Assembly: GCF_002866925.1 (NCBI RefSeq)
Contig: NZ_PKUQ01000008.1
Coordinates: 1 to 32,479, forward strand
Direction of reading: 5' to 3'
Source of the DNA: Cohaesibacter celericrescens
Lineage (GTDB): Bacteria; Pseudomonadota; Alphaproteobacteria; Rhizobiales; Cohaesibacteraceae
Length of the DNA stretch: 32,479 bases
Shown piece by piece: positions 10,066 through 17,482 of the stretch. Each line of letters starts with the position of its first letter. Positions within the stretch are counted from its first letter, which is position 1. A model generated the notes under the pieces. It did not search any database and was not told the DNA's origin. It saw only the letters and a program-made list of their open reading frames with translations. The translations under genes were made by a program, and so were the position numbers.

Positions 10066-11298
10066 ATGAGCGATACAAAGTCAATTGTGGTTATTGGTGC
10101 AGGCCAAGCAGGGGCAACCCTGGTGCAGCGGTTGCGCGAATTGGGCTTTGATGGCGCACTAACTTTGATCGGAGCTGAGCCATACTTGCCCTATCAACGA
10201 CCGCCCCTATCCAAAGCCTATTTGCTTGGCGACATGGATCTGGACGGCCTGACCTTACGGCCACAAGACTTTTATGATGGCCATGATATTACGCTCAAAC
10301 TTGGCACCGCGGTTTCAGCCATCGACAAAGAAGCCCAGACCGTTACCGTCGGCCATGAGGTGATCCGTTATGATCATCTTGCGTTGACCACCGGGTCCGA
10401 TCCGATCCGCTTGCCTGAAGCCTTGGGCGGACATTTGCCCGGTGTGCATGTGGTGCGCGGTCTTGCGGACATTGAGGTCTTGGAGCCAGAAATCCAACCG
10501 AACCGTCGTGTGTTGATCGTTGGTGGCGGATATATCGGGCTGGAAGCGGCTGCCGTTTGCGCCAAGCGCGGACTGGATGTGACTCTGGTTGAAGCGGCAG
10601 ATCGTATTCTGCAGCGGGTCGCCAGCAAGGAAACCTCAAACTATTTCCGTGCCTTGCATGAAAGTCATGGGGTCAAGCTGTTGGAAGGCTGCAAGCTGGC
10701 CAATTTTGTTGGCGGCGAGCGGGTCACGGGTGCGCTTTTGGATGATGGTACCATGCTTGAGGCAGATTTTGTCATTTGTGGCATCGGCATTCGCCCTGCC
10801 ACAGCATTGGCCCAGATGGCCGAGTTGACGCTGGACAATGGCATTAAGACCGATGGTTTTGCACGCACCTCGGACCCACATATCTGGGCGGCAGGCGATT
10901 GCGCTTCTTTCCCGTATAAAGAAACACGCATCCGGCTAGAGAGCGTTGGCAATGCCATTGATCAGGCGAAAATCATTGCGGAAAATATCATAGCGGCCCT
11001 CAACGACACTGCGCCAAAAGCCTATGCCGCGAAGCCTTGGTTCTGGTCGGATCAATATGATGTCAAACTTCAGATTGCCGGTCTCAACAGCGGCTATGAC
11101 CGGATCGTCACCCGCCACAGTGGCGAGGCCAAATCCTTTTGGTATTATAAAGGCGATCTGCTTTTGGCCATCGACGCGATGAATGACCCGCGCGCCTATA
11201 TGGTCGGCAAACGGCTGATCGAAGCTGGCAAAACGGCAGATCCAGCCGTGGTGGCCGATCCAGAATCCGATTTGAAAGCATTGATGAAGCGGGGATGA
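10066..11298 (+). CDS. FAD-dependent ferredoxin/rubredoxin reductase-type oxidoreductase
   Basis: A 410-residue flavoprotein resembling putidaredoxin reductase (CamA) and rhodocoxin reductase (ThcD), which pass electrons from NADH to a small iron-sulfur protein. The start at 10066 is chosen because AGGAG (10054-10058) precedes it and the FAD-binding GAGQAG then falls at residues 11-16. A second Rossmann motif VGGGYIGLE (about 150) binds NAD(P)H, and WAAGDCASF (about 280) is the FAD-contacting motif. A C-terminal reductase domain follows with WFWSDQYDVKLQIAG. No ferredoxin or P450 gene is adjacent, so its redox partner lies elsewhere. The gene converges on guaD with one base between stops. Confidence 0.9.
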   Translation: MSDTKSIVVIGAGQAGATLVQRLRELGFDGALTLIGAEPYLPYQRPPLSKAYLLGDMDLDGLTLRPQDFYDGHDITLKLGTAVSAIDKEAQTVTVGHEVIRYDHLALTTGSDPIRLPEALGGHLPGVHVVRGLADIEVLEPEIQPNRRVLIVGGGYIGLEAAAVCAKRGLDVTLVEAADRILQRVASKETSNYFRALHESHGVKLLEGCKLANFVGGERVTGALLDDGTMLEADFVICGIGIRPATALAQMAELTLDNGIKTDGFARTSDPHIWAAGDCASFPYKETRIRLESVGNAIDQAKIIAENIIAALNDTAPKAYAAKPWFWSDQYDVKLQIAGLNSGYDRIVTRHSGEAKSFWYYKGDLLLAIDAMNDPRAYMVGKRLIEAGKTADPAVVADPESDLKALMKRG

Positions 11299-11299
11299 C

Positions 11300-12595
11300 C
11301 TACCCCTTCATTGCTTCACCAGCGACATAGGTTTGGGCGACGGTGCGGTCGTCAGACATGATTTGCAGAATGAAAAGTTCTTCGGCAAGGCTCTGGCAGG
11401 TTTCCATCCGCAGGGCCATCGCAGGTGTGGCTTGCGGGTTGAGCACTACGATATCGGCCTCGGAACCAGCGTCCAGTGTGCCGATTTTATCCTCTAGTCC
11501 AAGCGCCGTAGCATTACCCAGCGTGGTCCAATAGAAGGCACGCAAGGGGTGCAGCTTTTGGCCATTGAGCTTTAGCACTTTATAACCTTCATTCAGGGTT
11601 TGCAGCATCGAATAGGATGTACCACCGCCGATATCGGTCGCGATGGCGCATTTGGCCCCGCGCTGGCGCAAGCCTTCATAATCGAACAAACCCGAGCCCA
11701 GAAACAAGTTTGACGTGGGGCAGAAAACGGGGCGAGAGCCGGTCTCGACCAACGCATCAATCTCGCGCGGCAGCATGTGGATGCAATGGCCCAGCAAGGT
11801 CTTGGTTCCCAGTAAGCCATAATGTTCATAGACGTCGAGATAGTCCCGCGCCTCGGGGAACAGCTTTGCCGTGAGATTGATTTCGTCGCGGTTCTCGTCG
11901 ATATGGGTCTGGATGTAACAATTTGGATGCTCACGGGCGAGCGCTCCGGAGGCATCCAGCTGTTCCGGTGTTGAGGTGATAGCAAAGCGCGGCGTTATGG
12001 CATAATGTGCCCTGCCCTTGCCGTGCCAATCGGCGATCAACGCTTTGCTGTCGTCATAGCCTCTTTGCGGTGTGTCGCAAACATTGTCCGGTGCATTGCG
12101 ATCCATCATCACCTTGCCGCCAATCACCCGCATGTTGCGGCTTGCTGCTTCTGCAAAATAGACCTCGGCAGACGCCTTATGCGAAGAACAATAGGCAACC
12201 GATGTCGTGGTACCGTTGGCAATCAGCTCATCGAAAAAGTGGGTCGCCATGCGCGCGCCATGGACAGGATCAGCAAAGCGGGCTTCAGCAGGGAAGGTAT
12301 AATCCTGCAACCAGTCGAGCAATTGTGCTCCCCAGCTGGCGATGACCTGCACTTGCGGGAAATGCAAATGAGTGTCGATGAAACCCGCCATCAGCAAACA
12401 AGGCCGGTGGTCGATGATCTGGACATCGTCCTCCGCCTGCGCATGGATCGTGTCATATGCACCGCACGCCTTGATCATGCCGCCTTCGAGCAACAAGGCA
12501 CCATCCTCGATATACAGATGTGCGCTGTCATCATCCGGCGTTTGAGGCTCGGATATGAAGGTCAAAATGCGTCCACGGAGTAGTTTTTGCGGCAT
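11300..12595 (-). CDS. guaD: Guanine deaminase
   Basis: GuaD converts guanine to xanthine and ammonia in purine salvage and catabolism. The 431-residue amidohydrolase has the family's zinc motif in GFIDTHLHFPQ (His76, His78), the further metal or substrate His in IQTHIDEN and GHCIHM, and the late Asp in ATDIGGGTSYSML. Length matches the usual 430-450. It is monocistronic. No xanthine dehydrogenase or purine permease is nearby. Confidence rests on the whole-length guanine deaminase pattern rather than the generic amidohydrolase fold. Confidence 0.93.
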   Translation of the reverse strand: MPQKLLRGRILTFISEPQTPDDDSAHLYIEDGALLLEGGMIKACGAYDTIHAQAEDDVQIIDHRPCLLMAGFIDTHLHFPQVQVIASWGAQLLDWLQDYTFPAEARFADPVHGARMATHFFDELIANGTTTSVAYCSSHKASAEVYFAEAASRNMRVIGGKVMMDRNAPDNVCDTPQRGYDDSKALIADWHGKGRAHYAITPRFAITSTPEQLDASGALAREHPNCYIQTHIDENRDEINLTAKLFPEARDYLDVYEHYGLLGTKTLLGHCIHMLPREIDALVETGSRPVFCPTSNLFLGSGLFDYEGLRQRGAKCAIATDIGGGTSYSMLQTLNEGYKVLKLNGQKLHPLRAFYWTTLGNATALGLEDKIGTLDAGSEADIVVLNPQATPAMALRMETCQSLAEELFILQIMSDDRTVAQTYVAGEAMKG

Positions 12596-12848
12596 GTCCC
12601 GTCCTGTTTTTGACGATTATCGGCCCCGTTCAGGCCATCGCAGAGTATGCCCAAACCGTGCCCCTAATACCATAGGGCGGCGGCGCTTTTTTGCCTTTAT
12701 CAGTTTCGCCCAAAAGCGAACAATGTGCATAGCCTCGCGCAATAGAGACAGCAAACTTGACATTATGCGCTGTATCAGAGCAAAGCGAGGCACACGGCGG
12801 CTTGTAAATTTGCAAAGACTTTCGGGCTATAGTTCATATTACCCAGCA

Positions 12849-12897
12849 TGACCAATGGAGTTGTTGCAATTGTTTTGAATTGGTATTGTACTGGTCA
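12849..12897 (+). promoter_or_regulatory. Candidate operator region upstream of nagK
   Basis: The 373-base gap between the divergent guaD and nagK genes holds no credible gene. About 70-120 bases before nagK there are paired elements: TGACCAAT at 12849-12856 faces ATTGGTA (12879-12885) and TGGTCA (12892-12897), and TGGTA/TGGTC form an imperfect direct repeat 11 bases apart. Amino-sugar genes in alphaproteobacteria are commonly repressed by GntR-type regulators binding TGGT/ACCA-type sites, so this is a reasonable regulator site. The regulator is not in the window. Confidence 0.35.
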
Positions 12898-12968
12898 AGT
12901 GACGTAAACCGCTCGTTTGGGACATTGGCACTCTAGCGGGACATGCTCTAAATGGATGAGGCTAAGCC

Positions 12969-13904
12969 ATGAAGGACACTGACACTCTCTATGTTGGCAT
13001 CGACGGAGGCGGAACAAACTGTCGGGGTCGTCTGCGCGATGGTGCTGGGAAGCTTTTGGGGGAAGCCGTTGCAGGACCCGCCAACACACGGTTGGGCATT
13101 GCCCAAGCCCGCCAACAAGTGATCAAGGTTGCTCGGGACACCCTTTTGGATGCTGGTTTGGGCGACGATGCGTTGGCTCGATGTCATGTGGGTGCAGGGT
13201 TGGCGGGGCTGCATATCCTTGCGGACAAAGAAGCCTTTCTTGATTGGAAACACCCCTTTTTAAGCCTCAAAGTTGCCAGCGATGCCCGCATTGCTTGTCT
13301 GGGCGCCCATGATGGCGCGCTGGACGGTGGCATCATGATTATTGGTACCGGCAGTTGCGGCTATGGACTGATAGAAGGAAAATCGATCAATGTGGGCGGC
13401 TGGGGCTTTGCCCTGTCTGATGGTGCAAGTGGCGCACGCGTTGGCTATTTAGCCCTGCGCTATGCCATTGCGGCGCAAGATGGTATTTACGATTCCAGCT
13501 CCATGACCGACCATATTATGTTCCAGTTCAAATATAGCCCAGAAGAAATGGTGCTCTGGTCGGCTCAGGCCAAACCGGCTGATTACGCAGAATTTGCACG
13601 GATTGTCGTTGAGTATGCAGACAAAAACGACCCCGTGGCGCTCAACCTCATGGAACAATGCGGCTCGGAAGCCCAAGCGATTTTGCGGGCCCTTGCTTGC
13701 CGCGGCATCACCCGCATCGCCTTGATGGGGGGCTTTGCCGAATTTGTGGAGCCATGGTTGTCAGCGGATGTGGCAGCTTTGCTGGTGCCGCGCAAATACG
13801 ATGCCCGCGACGGCGCAATTCTGCTTGCCGGAGGCCATCTGCAACCGCTCACTCCCACCTATGAACAAGATATGGGCCACAAAGACCGCTTCGGCAACAA
13901 TTGA
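12969..13904 (+). CDS. nagK: N-acetylglucosamine kinase, BadF/BadG/BcrA/BcrD ATPase family
   Basis: This is an ASKHA-fold sugar kinase of 311 residues that phosphorylates N-acetylglucosamine to GlcNAc-6-phosphate, the substrate of NagA encoded 3.6 kb downstream. The phosphate-1 motif DGGGTNCRG is at about residues 11-19, the phosphate-2 motif GTGSCGYG near 119, and the conserved GGWGFALSDGASGARVG near 138-154. MGGFAEF near 256 is the adenosine loop. The BadF-type kinase fold is clear. Assignment to GlcNAc rather than glucosamine comes from linkage with nagA. The gene symbol is by function and does not imply homology to the ROK-family E. coli NagK. Confidence 0.85.
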   Translation: MKDTDTLYVGIDGGGTNCRGRLRDGAGKLLGEAVAGPANTRLGIAQARQQVIKVARDTLLDAGLGDDALARCHVGAGLAGLHILADKEAFLDWKHPFLSLKVASDARIACLGAHDGALDGGIMIIGTGSCGYGLIEGKSINVGGWGFALSDGASGARVGYLALRYAIAAQDGIYDSSSMTDHIMFQFKYSPEEMVLWSAQAKPADYAEFARIVVEYADKNDPVALNLMEQCGSEAQAILRALACRGITRIALMGGFAEFVEPWLSADVAALLVPRKYDARDGAILLAGGHLQPLTPTYEQDMGHKDRFGNN

Positions 13905-14000
13905 GAAGAACAAGGTGCGCCGCTCGGTGCTCCTTATTTCAAGGTCGACTCTGCGGACTTTCCAGACCTTCGTCCAGTTCGCACCAATGACCGCTTAGCT

Positions 14001-14036
14001 AAAAAAGAAAGGCGAGAGTTTCCCGCCTTGTTTTTT
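14001..14036. terminator. Bidirectional terminator between nagK and the Hint-protein gene
   Basis: AAGGCG and CGCCTT form a stem with a short loop. It is flanked by AAAAAA on the left (14001-14006) and TTTTTT on the right (14031-14036), so transcription from either side reads a hairpin followed by a U run. It sits between two convergent genes. Confidence 0.75.
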
Positions 14037-14052
14037 GCATTCGGACTAGATC

Positions 14053-15468
14053 CTAGTGAACCGTCACTTTTTTGGCTTTTGATGCTTTGCGTGCATTTGC
14101 TTCTGCAGCGCGGCGTTGCTTACGGCTCATTGTCCGTCTGGGTTTACTTGGCGTTCGCGCACCGTCTCGCATTGATAGCGGTACATTGGCGGGTGCTGCC
14201 TGAATAACCGCTGGGTTTCTTGAAATGGCAGCATCTGGCAAGTTGGGAAATCTTGGCATTGGCATTTGAGGGCCAACCGCTTCCCATTCACCAACTTGGT
14301 AAACGTGCGAGAGTGTCGTGGCCGAACGCTGCAAGATGTAATCTTCTGGTTTTGGCAGCTTGGAGTTATTCGTCCAGCGGAATGGCATCTTAGGCCCGTC
14401 GATGCTGGCTTTGATATAGCCGTCCTCTGTCAGCATTCCTCCACGCGCATAGATAATCTCTTCAATGGAGATATCTTCCCCGTCTTCATTGATGAAACGG
14501 GTACCAAGGCGAAGCTGGCCAACCTCTGACACCTTTACGCGGCCATCGGGTTGGCTTTCCCCAATGATGGCATGAATGAAGCGGTCACCAATGGAACCAA
14601 GGGGACAGCCAGTGGCAGCGCGTATTTTGCTGCCATCTTTCATGACCAGTGCCCCATCAGAGCGCAGAATATCCATGATTGGTACATGCTGGCCTTCAAA
14701 CTCACCATCACCACACAATGTAACGTGGCCGGGAGTAACCATCAGGCCATGGACATCAAGGATTTGTTTTGCTGTGTTTGTGAAAGTCTGTGTTACACGG
14801 CCGGGTTTGAGATTGCCATCTTTGTCGTATGAAAGCACCCAATCTTCTGGCTCAACTTCCTCAATCGGTTTTTCTGAACCGTCCGCCATCGTGATGGGGG
14901 TGCCCGCGAGAAAGCACTTGGGCGGTGGTACGGAGTATCCGTTTTGAGGTAACTCTAGGTTTCGGGTGCCGAGTATTGCGATACCGTATGGCTTAGATGG
15001 TGTCCAAGGTGGCAAAACTGCATCGACTACATGAAGGCCAAGCGTTAAAATATTTCCATTCAGGCTTCTGTGTGTCGACCATAGAGGGTAAAAATCATAC
15101 TGGTCGATGGGCTTATGAATGCTTTGTGACCAGCTGCCGTCTACTATGGTAGCTTTGCCATTAACGACGGCAACATTGACTGTCACATCAGCAACAAATC
15201 CGCCAATTGTCTCAGATTCTGCTCCACGAAACTGCGCACCAACTTTGTTTAAGTTTACGGTATGGTTTCCATCAGGAAGACTCATACTTCCGATTCGCGA
15301 ATTAAGGCTAGGAATCTCCGAAGCAGACAGGTTTTCTCGCAAGTTCGATATGTTTACAGCGATACCTTGTCCACTTCCAGCCATATAACGGCTTAGTGTT
15401 CCTTCATTCGACAAATGATTTACCTGATATAGGCTCTCACCATTTACCACAACCCAGTTTCCACTCAT
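14053..15468 (-). CDS. Hint (hedgehog/intein) domain protein with novel N-terminal region
   Basis: A 471-residue protein. The start at 15468 is chosen because AGAGG lies just upstream and the preceding small gene stops one base earlier (TAA-T-ATG), implying translational coupling; ATG 15498 would add 10 residues. Residues 1-180 are an unrecognised region rich in Asn, Gly and beta-strand character, without a signal peptide. A Hint module starts at Cys185 (KCFLAGTPITMADGS) and includes the block-B TPGH at 245-248. It extends to about 395 (SHVYQVGEWEAVGP) and lacks the C-terminal His-Asn of splicing inteins, so self-cleavage rather than splicing would be expected. A basic tail (440-471, KPRRTMSRKQRRAAE) ends it. 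Function unknown; export and autoprocessing are inferred from other bacterial Hint proteins. Confidence 0.8.
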   Translation of the reverse strand: MSGNWVVVNGESLYQVNHLSNEGTLSRYMAGSGQGIAVNISNLRENLSASEIPSLNSRIGSMSLPDGNHTVNLNKVGAQFRGAESETIGGFVADVTVNVAVVNGKATIVDGSWSQSIHKPIDQYDFYPLWSTHRSLNGNILTLGLHVVDAVLPPWTPSKPYGIAILGTRNLELPQNGYSVPPPKCFLAGTPITMADGSEKPIEEVEPEDWVLSYDKDGNLKPGRVTQTFTNTAKQILDVHGLMVTPGHVTLCGDGEFEGQHVPIMDILRSDGALVMKDGSKIRAATGCPLGSIGDRFIHAIIGESQPDGRVKVSEVGQLRLGTRFINEDGEDISIEEIIYARGGMLTEDGYIKASIDGPKMPFRWTNNSKLPKPEDYILQRSATTLSHVYQVGEWEAVGPQMPMPRFPNLPDAAISRNPAVIQAAPANVPLSMRDGARTPSKPRRTMSRKQRRAAEANARKASKAKKVTVH

Positions 15469-15469
15469 A

Positions 15470-15814
15470 TTAACCTCTGCATTTAAGAGAATACCCAACC
15501 AAATCAGAATTATTTATTTTGAATGAAAAAAATTTTATACTTGGATATACGTTGACTGAAGTTGAAATCAATTCAATTTCTTCTGATATTATATTAGAAT
15601 TGATTTGATAGTGTTGAGAATCAAAAAAAACAATATTTGATACTATTCTTTCAAATTTTCGTTCAGGGCATTTTCTTAGAAATAAATCAGAAGTTTCTTT
15701 TTGAGCAATGGAAATTGCTGTTTTCTCATTTAGTTGTTCCAGTCCAATGAATTTAACTGAAATGAAAAGCAAGAGGACGCAGCTAATTAAAAATGTTGTT
15801 TTTATTAAGCTCAT
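15470..15814 (-). CDS. Small AT-rich single-pass membrane protein, unknown
   Basis: A 114-residue protein not recognised as any family. ATG 15814 is preferred; the open frame continues 6 codons further to a GTG at 15832, but those codons are the Gly-rich translation of the ribosome-binding site and G tract. Residues 7-24 form one hydrophobic segment (TFLISCVLLLFISVKF), followed by a polar, probably extracytoplasmic part with two cysteines. LISC at 9-12 superficially fits a lipobox but the hydrophobic stretch continues past it, so a lipoprotein is unlikely. Base composition is about 27% GC (81 of 300 bases counted at 15481-15780), far below its neighbours, indicating foreign origin. It is coupled to the Hint gene by a one-base gap. 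The gene is supported by ribosome-binding site, coupling and an intact frame. Confidence 0.6.
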   Translation of the reverse strand: MSLIKTTFLISCVLLLFISVKFIGLEQLNEKTAISIAQKETSDLFLRKCPERKFERIVSNIVFFDSQHYQINSNIISEEIELISTSVNVYPSIKFFSFKINNSDLVGYSLKCRG

Positions 15815-15815
15815 A

Positions 15816-15824
15816 CCCCCCCCC
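15816..15824 (-). repeat. G9 homopolymer between ribosome-binding site and start codon
   Basis: On the minus strand the sequence reads AAGA, nine G, T, ATG. The homopolymer therefore occupies the spacing between the AGAGG-like ribosome-binding site and the ATG of the small membrane protein. Tracts of this length are prone to slipped-strand length change in some bacteria, which here would alter spacing rather than frame. Confidence 0.8.
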
Positions 15825-15978
15825 TCTTGCACAATGTCCCAACACGAAACGCCTTATAAGAGCAACGTTATCATTAACAACCGTGCTGTGGAAGAAAAAT
15901 GTCGCGTTGCTCAGCACCTCATTTAACACCATTAGGAGTAGTACTAAAAAACACCCGCCAACTGTCGCGATTGACGCT

Positions 15979-16109
15979 TGTTCAATGAACACTGCCAACG
16001 CCTTTATATCAACGCCCAGAAGCGTTAAGTGTTCCTAGAAGCAGCCGTCGGAACACTATGCAACATCGGTCGACTTGGGCTCAAAGCTGACCTTCATTGT
16101 TATAACAAT
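15979..16109. promoter_or_regulatory. Cluster of inverted repeats upstream of the Hint operon
   Basis: The 337-base gap 15815-16151 holds no convincing gene. It contains three perfect inverted repeats: TGTTCA-A-TGAACA (15979-15991), GTGTTCC...GGAACAC with a 14-base loop (16029-16056), and the 14-base palindrome ATTGTTATAACAAT (16096-16109). The first two share a GTTC/GAAC core and may be operators for the leftward Hint operon. The second or third might instead help end alkC transcription, although no U tract follows. No clear promoter hexamers were found. Confidence 0.4.
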
Positions 16110-16151
16110 CAGCGCCCTCTCCCTATGCCCCTCGAGCCAAAGCCTCCCCCG

Positions 16152-17273
16152 TCACACGAACAGTATAAAGGGCTCATAGCCAAATTCAGTGCCGTTGATG
16201 CGTAGGGAGAGCGCATGGGGGCCTGCGTAATAGGTGCGGGTTGTAATCGGCCGGATGGCGTGCGAGCGCGACAGGACCAGCCGTTCTCCCGGTTTCAACT
16301 GCATCTGTTTCCATTTGAACACCTTGGGCGCGAGCGTGCCATTGGCTTTTTTGAAATGCACCGCATAATCAATGACAATTTTCTGACTGCTCTTGGCTTT
16401 TGACTGCAAGACAACATTGAACGCCAGCGTGCCACCAAGGGACACTTGTGGCGTGTCGATGGTCACGATCGGGGGATTTATGATCGCAGGCAAAACACCA
16501 AAGGCTTTCATCACGTCAGGATGCCCCTGTTTGATCAATGTCCGGCAGGCATGGCGGATGAGTTTTTGGCGCGGTGCAGCGGCACCCTCCATCCAGTCAT
16601 GAGCAATCCGTGCCACCAAATCGGCATGATCTTTGGCAATATCATTGATGTGGTTGGCCACAGACCGGCGCACATAGTCTTCTGGGTCGTCCCGCAGAGT
16701 AGTCAAAACAGGCAAGGTCGGAGTGGGATCTTCAACCAATTGTTTGAGCTGCATACCCCAAGGCAGTCTGGGGCGGGTTCCCTCTGACGCCAGCCGCCGC
16801 ACATGGATATTTTCATCCCTTGCCCACGGGGTCATGATGGCCAATGCACGGGCTTGATCTGCCTCCAGATAGGGGCGGACATCAAATTCCGCTGTGCCGC
16901 GCTTGGTCATTTCTTTAAGCAGTGCCATAGAGCCTTCAAAATCGGCCAATCCGTGATGCCCGACAACCATCGTCAACGGCCACAAACCCCAGCCAGAAAT
17001 GCCTTTTTCATCGCTTGGTTTTCCCGCCTGATCAATCGGATCGGGGTGTAGCATTGCAGCAAGGACGGCATTGCGATGGGGCAATTGGCTGGGCAATGCG
17101 ACATGCAGCGCATCAGAAATCAGTTTGATGCGTTGTTTGAGTTCCAGCGAAGGAAGTGCGTCCAATATCGGTTGTGTGAAGGCGTCCTTGTCTACGCCTT
17201 CCAGATGCCGCGCCAGATGCATCGCAATGTAGCCGACCACTTCAGGAGACACGCTGTTTTTAAAAGGTTCCAT
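16152..17273 (-). CDS. alkC: DNA alkylation repair glycosylase AlkC with C-terminal Ig-like domain
   Basis: A 373-residue HEAT-like repeat DNA glycosylase that removes positively charged N-alkylated bases such as 3-methyladenine. The N-terminus MEPFKNSVSPEVVGYIA is characteristic of AlkC. Repeated helical pairs cover about 1-255, including the conserved VRRLASEGTRPRLPWG (about 157-172) and DDPEDYVRRSVANHIND (about 190-206). Residues from about 258 to the end are beta-rich (PPIVTIDTPQVSLGGTL to EFGYEPFILFV) and match the Ig-like C-terminal domain known in the AlkC-alpha subgroup. AAGGAA precedes the ATG. The gene is leftward, between the Hint operon and nagA, with no adaptive-response regulator beside it. 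Confidence 0.85.
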   Translation of the reverse strand: MEPFKNSVSPEVVGYIAMHLARHLEGVDKDAFTQPILDALPSLELKQRIKLISDALHVALPSQLPHRNAVLAAMLHPDPIDQAGKPSDEKGISGWGLWPLTMVVGHHGLADFEGSMALLKEMTKRGTAEFDVRPYLEADQARALAIMTPWARDENIHVRRLASEGTRPRLPWGMQLKQLVEDPTPTLPVLTTLRDDPEDYVRRSVANHINDIAKDHADLVARIAHDWMEGAAAPRQKLIRHACRTLIKQGHPDVMKAFGVLPAIINPPIVTIDTPQVSLGGTLAFNVVLQSKAKSSQKIVIDYAVHFKKANGTLAPKVFKWKQMQLKPGERLVLSRSHAIRPITTRTYYAGPHALSLRINGTEFGYEPFILFV

Positions 17274-17482
17274 CGTTTATTCCTTCGCCTCAAGAAAATT
17301 CAGGGTCGTGCGCCGATTGCAAATCCGGATTTACGTCTCCATCCATTAGCGCGAAACACATCTGACATACAGGGGAATTCATTGCCCTGACAAAGACCAG
17401 CCTTGCGTTCGTCAATTGAGGCACGCATGCTGTTATGATAGCCAAGAGACAGATACGCCTCACGTGCAAATGGAATCGCCCA

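Noticed and set aside
15779..15814. LISC lipobox in the small membrane protein
   Set aside because: The hydrophobic segment continues well past the cysteine and the preceding hydrophobic part is too short for a lipoprotein signal.
15783..15998. Short leftward frame with a hydrophobic stretch upstream of the small membrane protein
   Set aside because: It overlaps the start, ribosome-binding site and G9 tract of the better supported gene, and no ribosome-binding site was seen for it.
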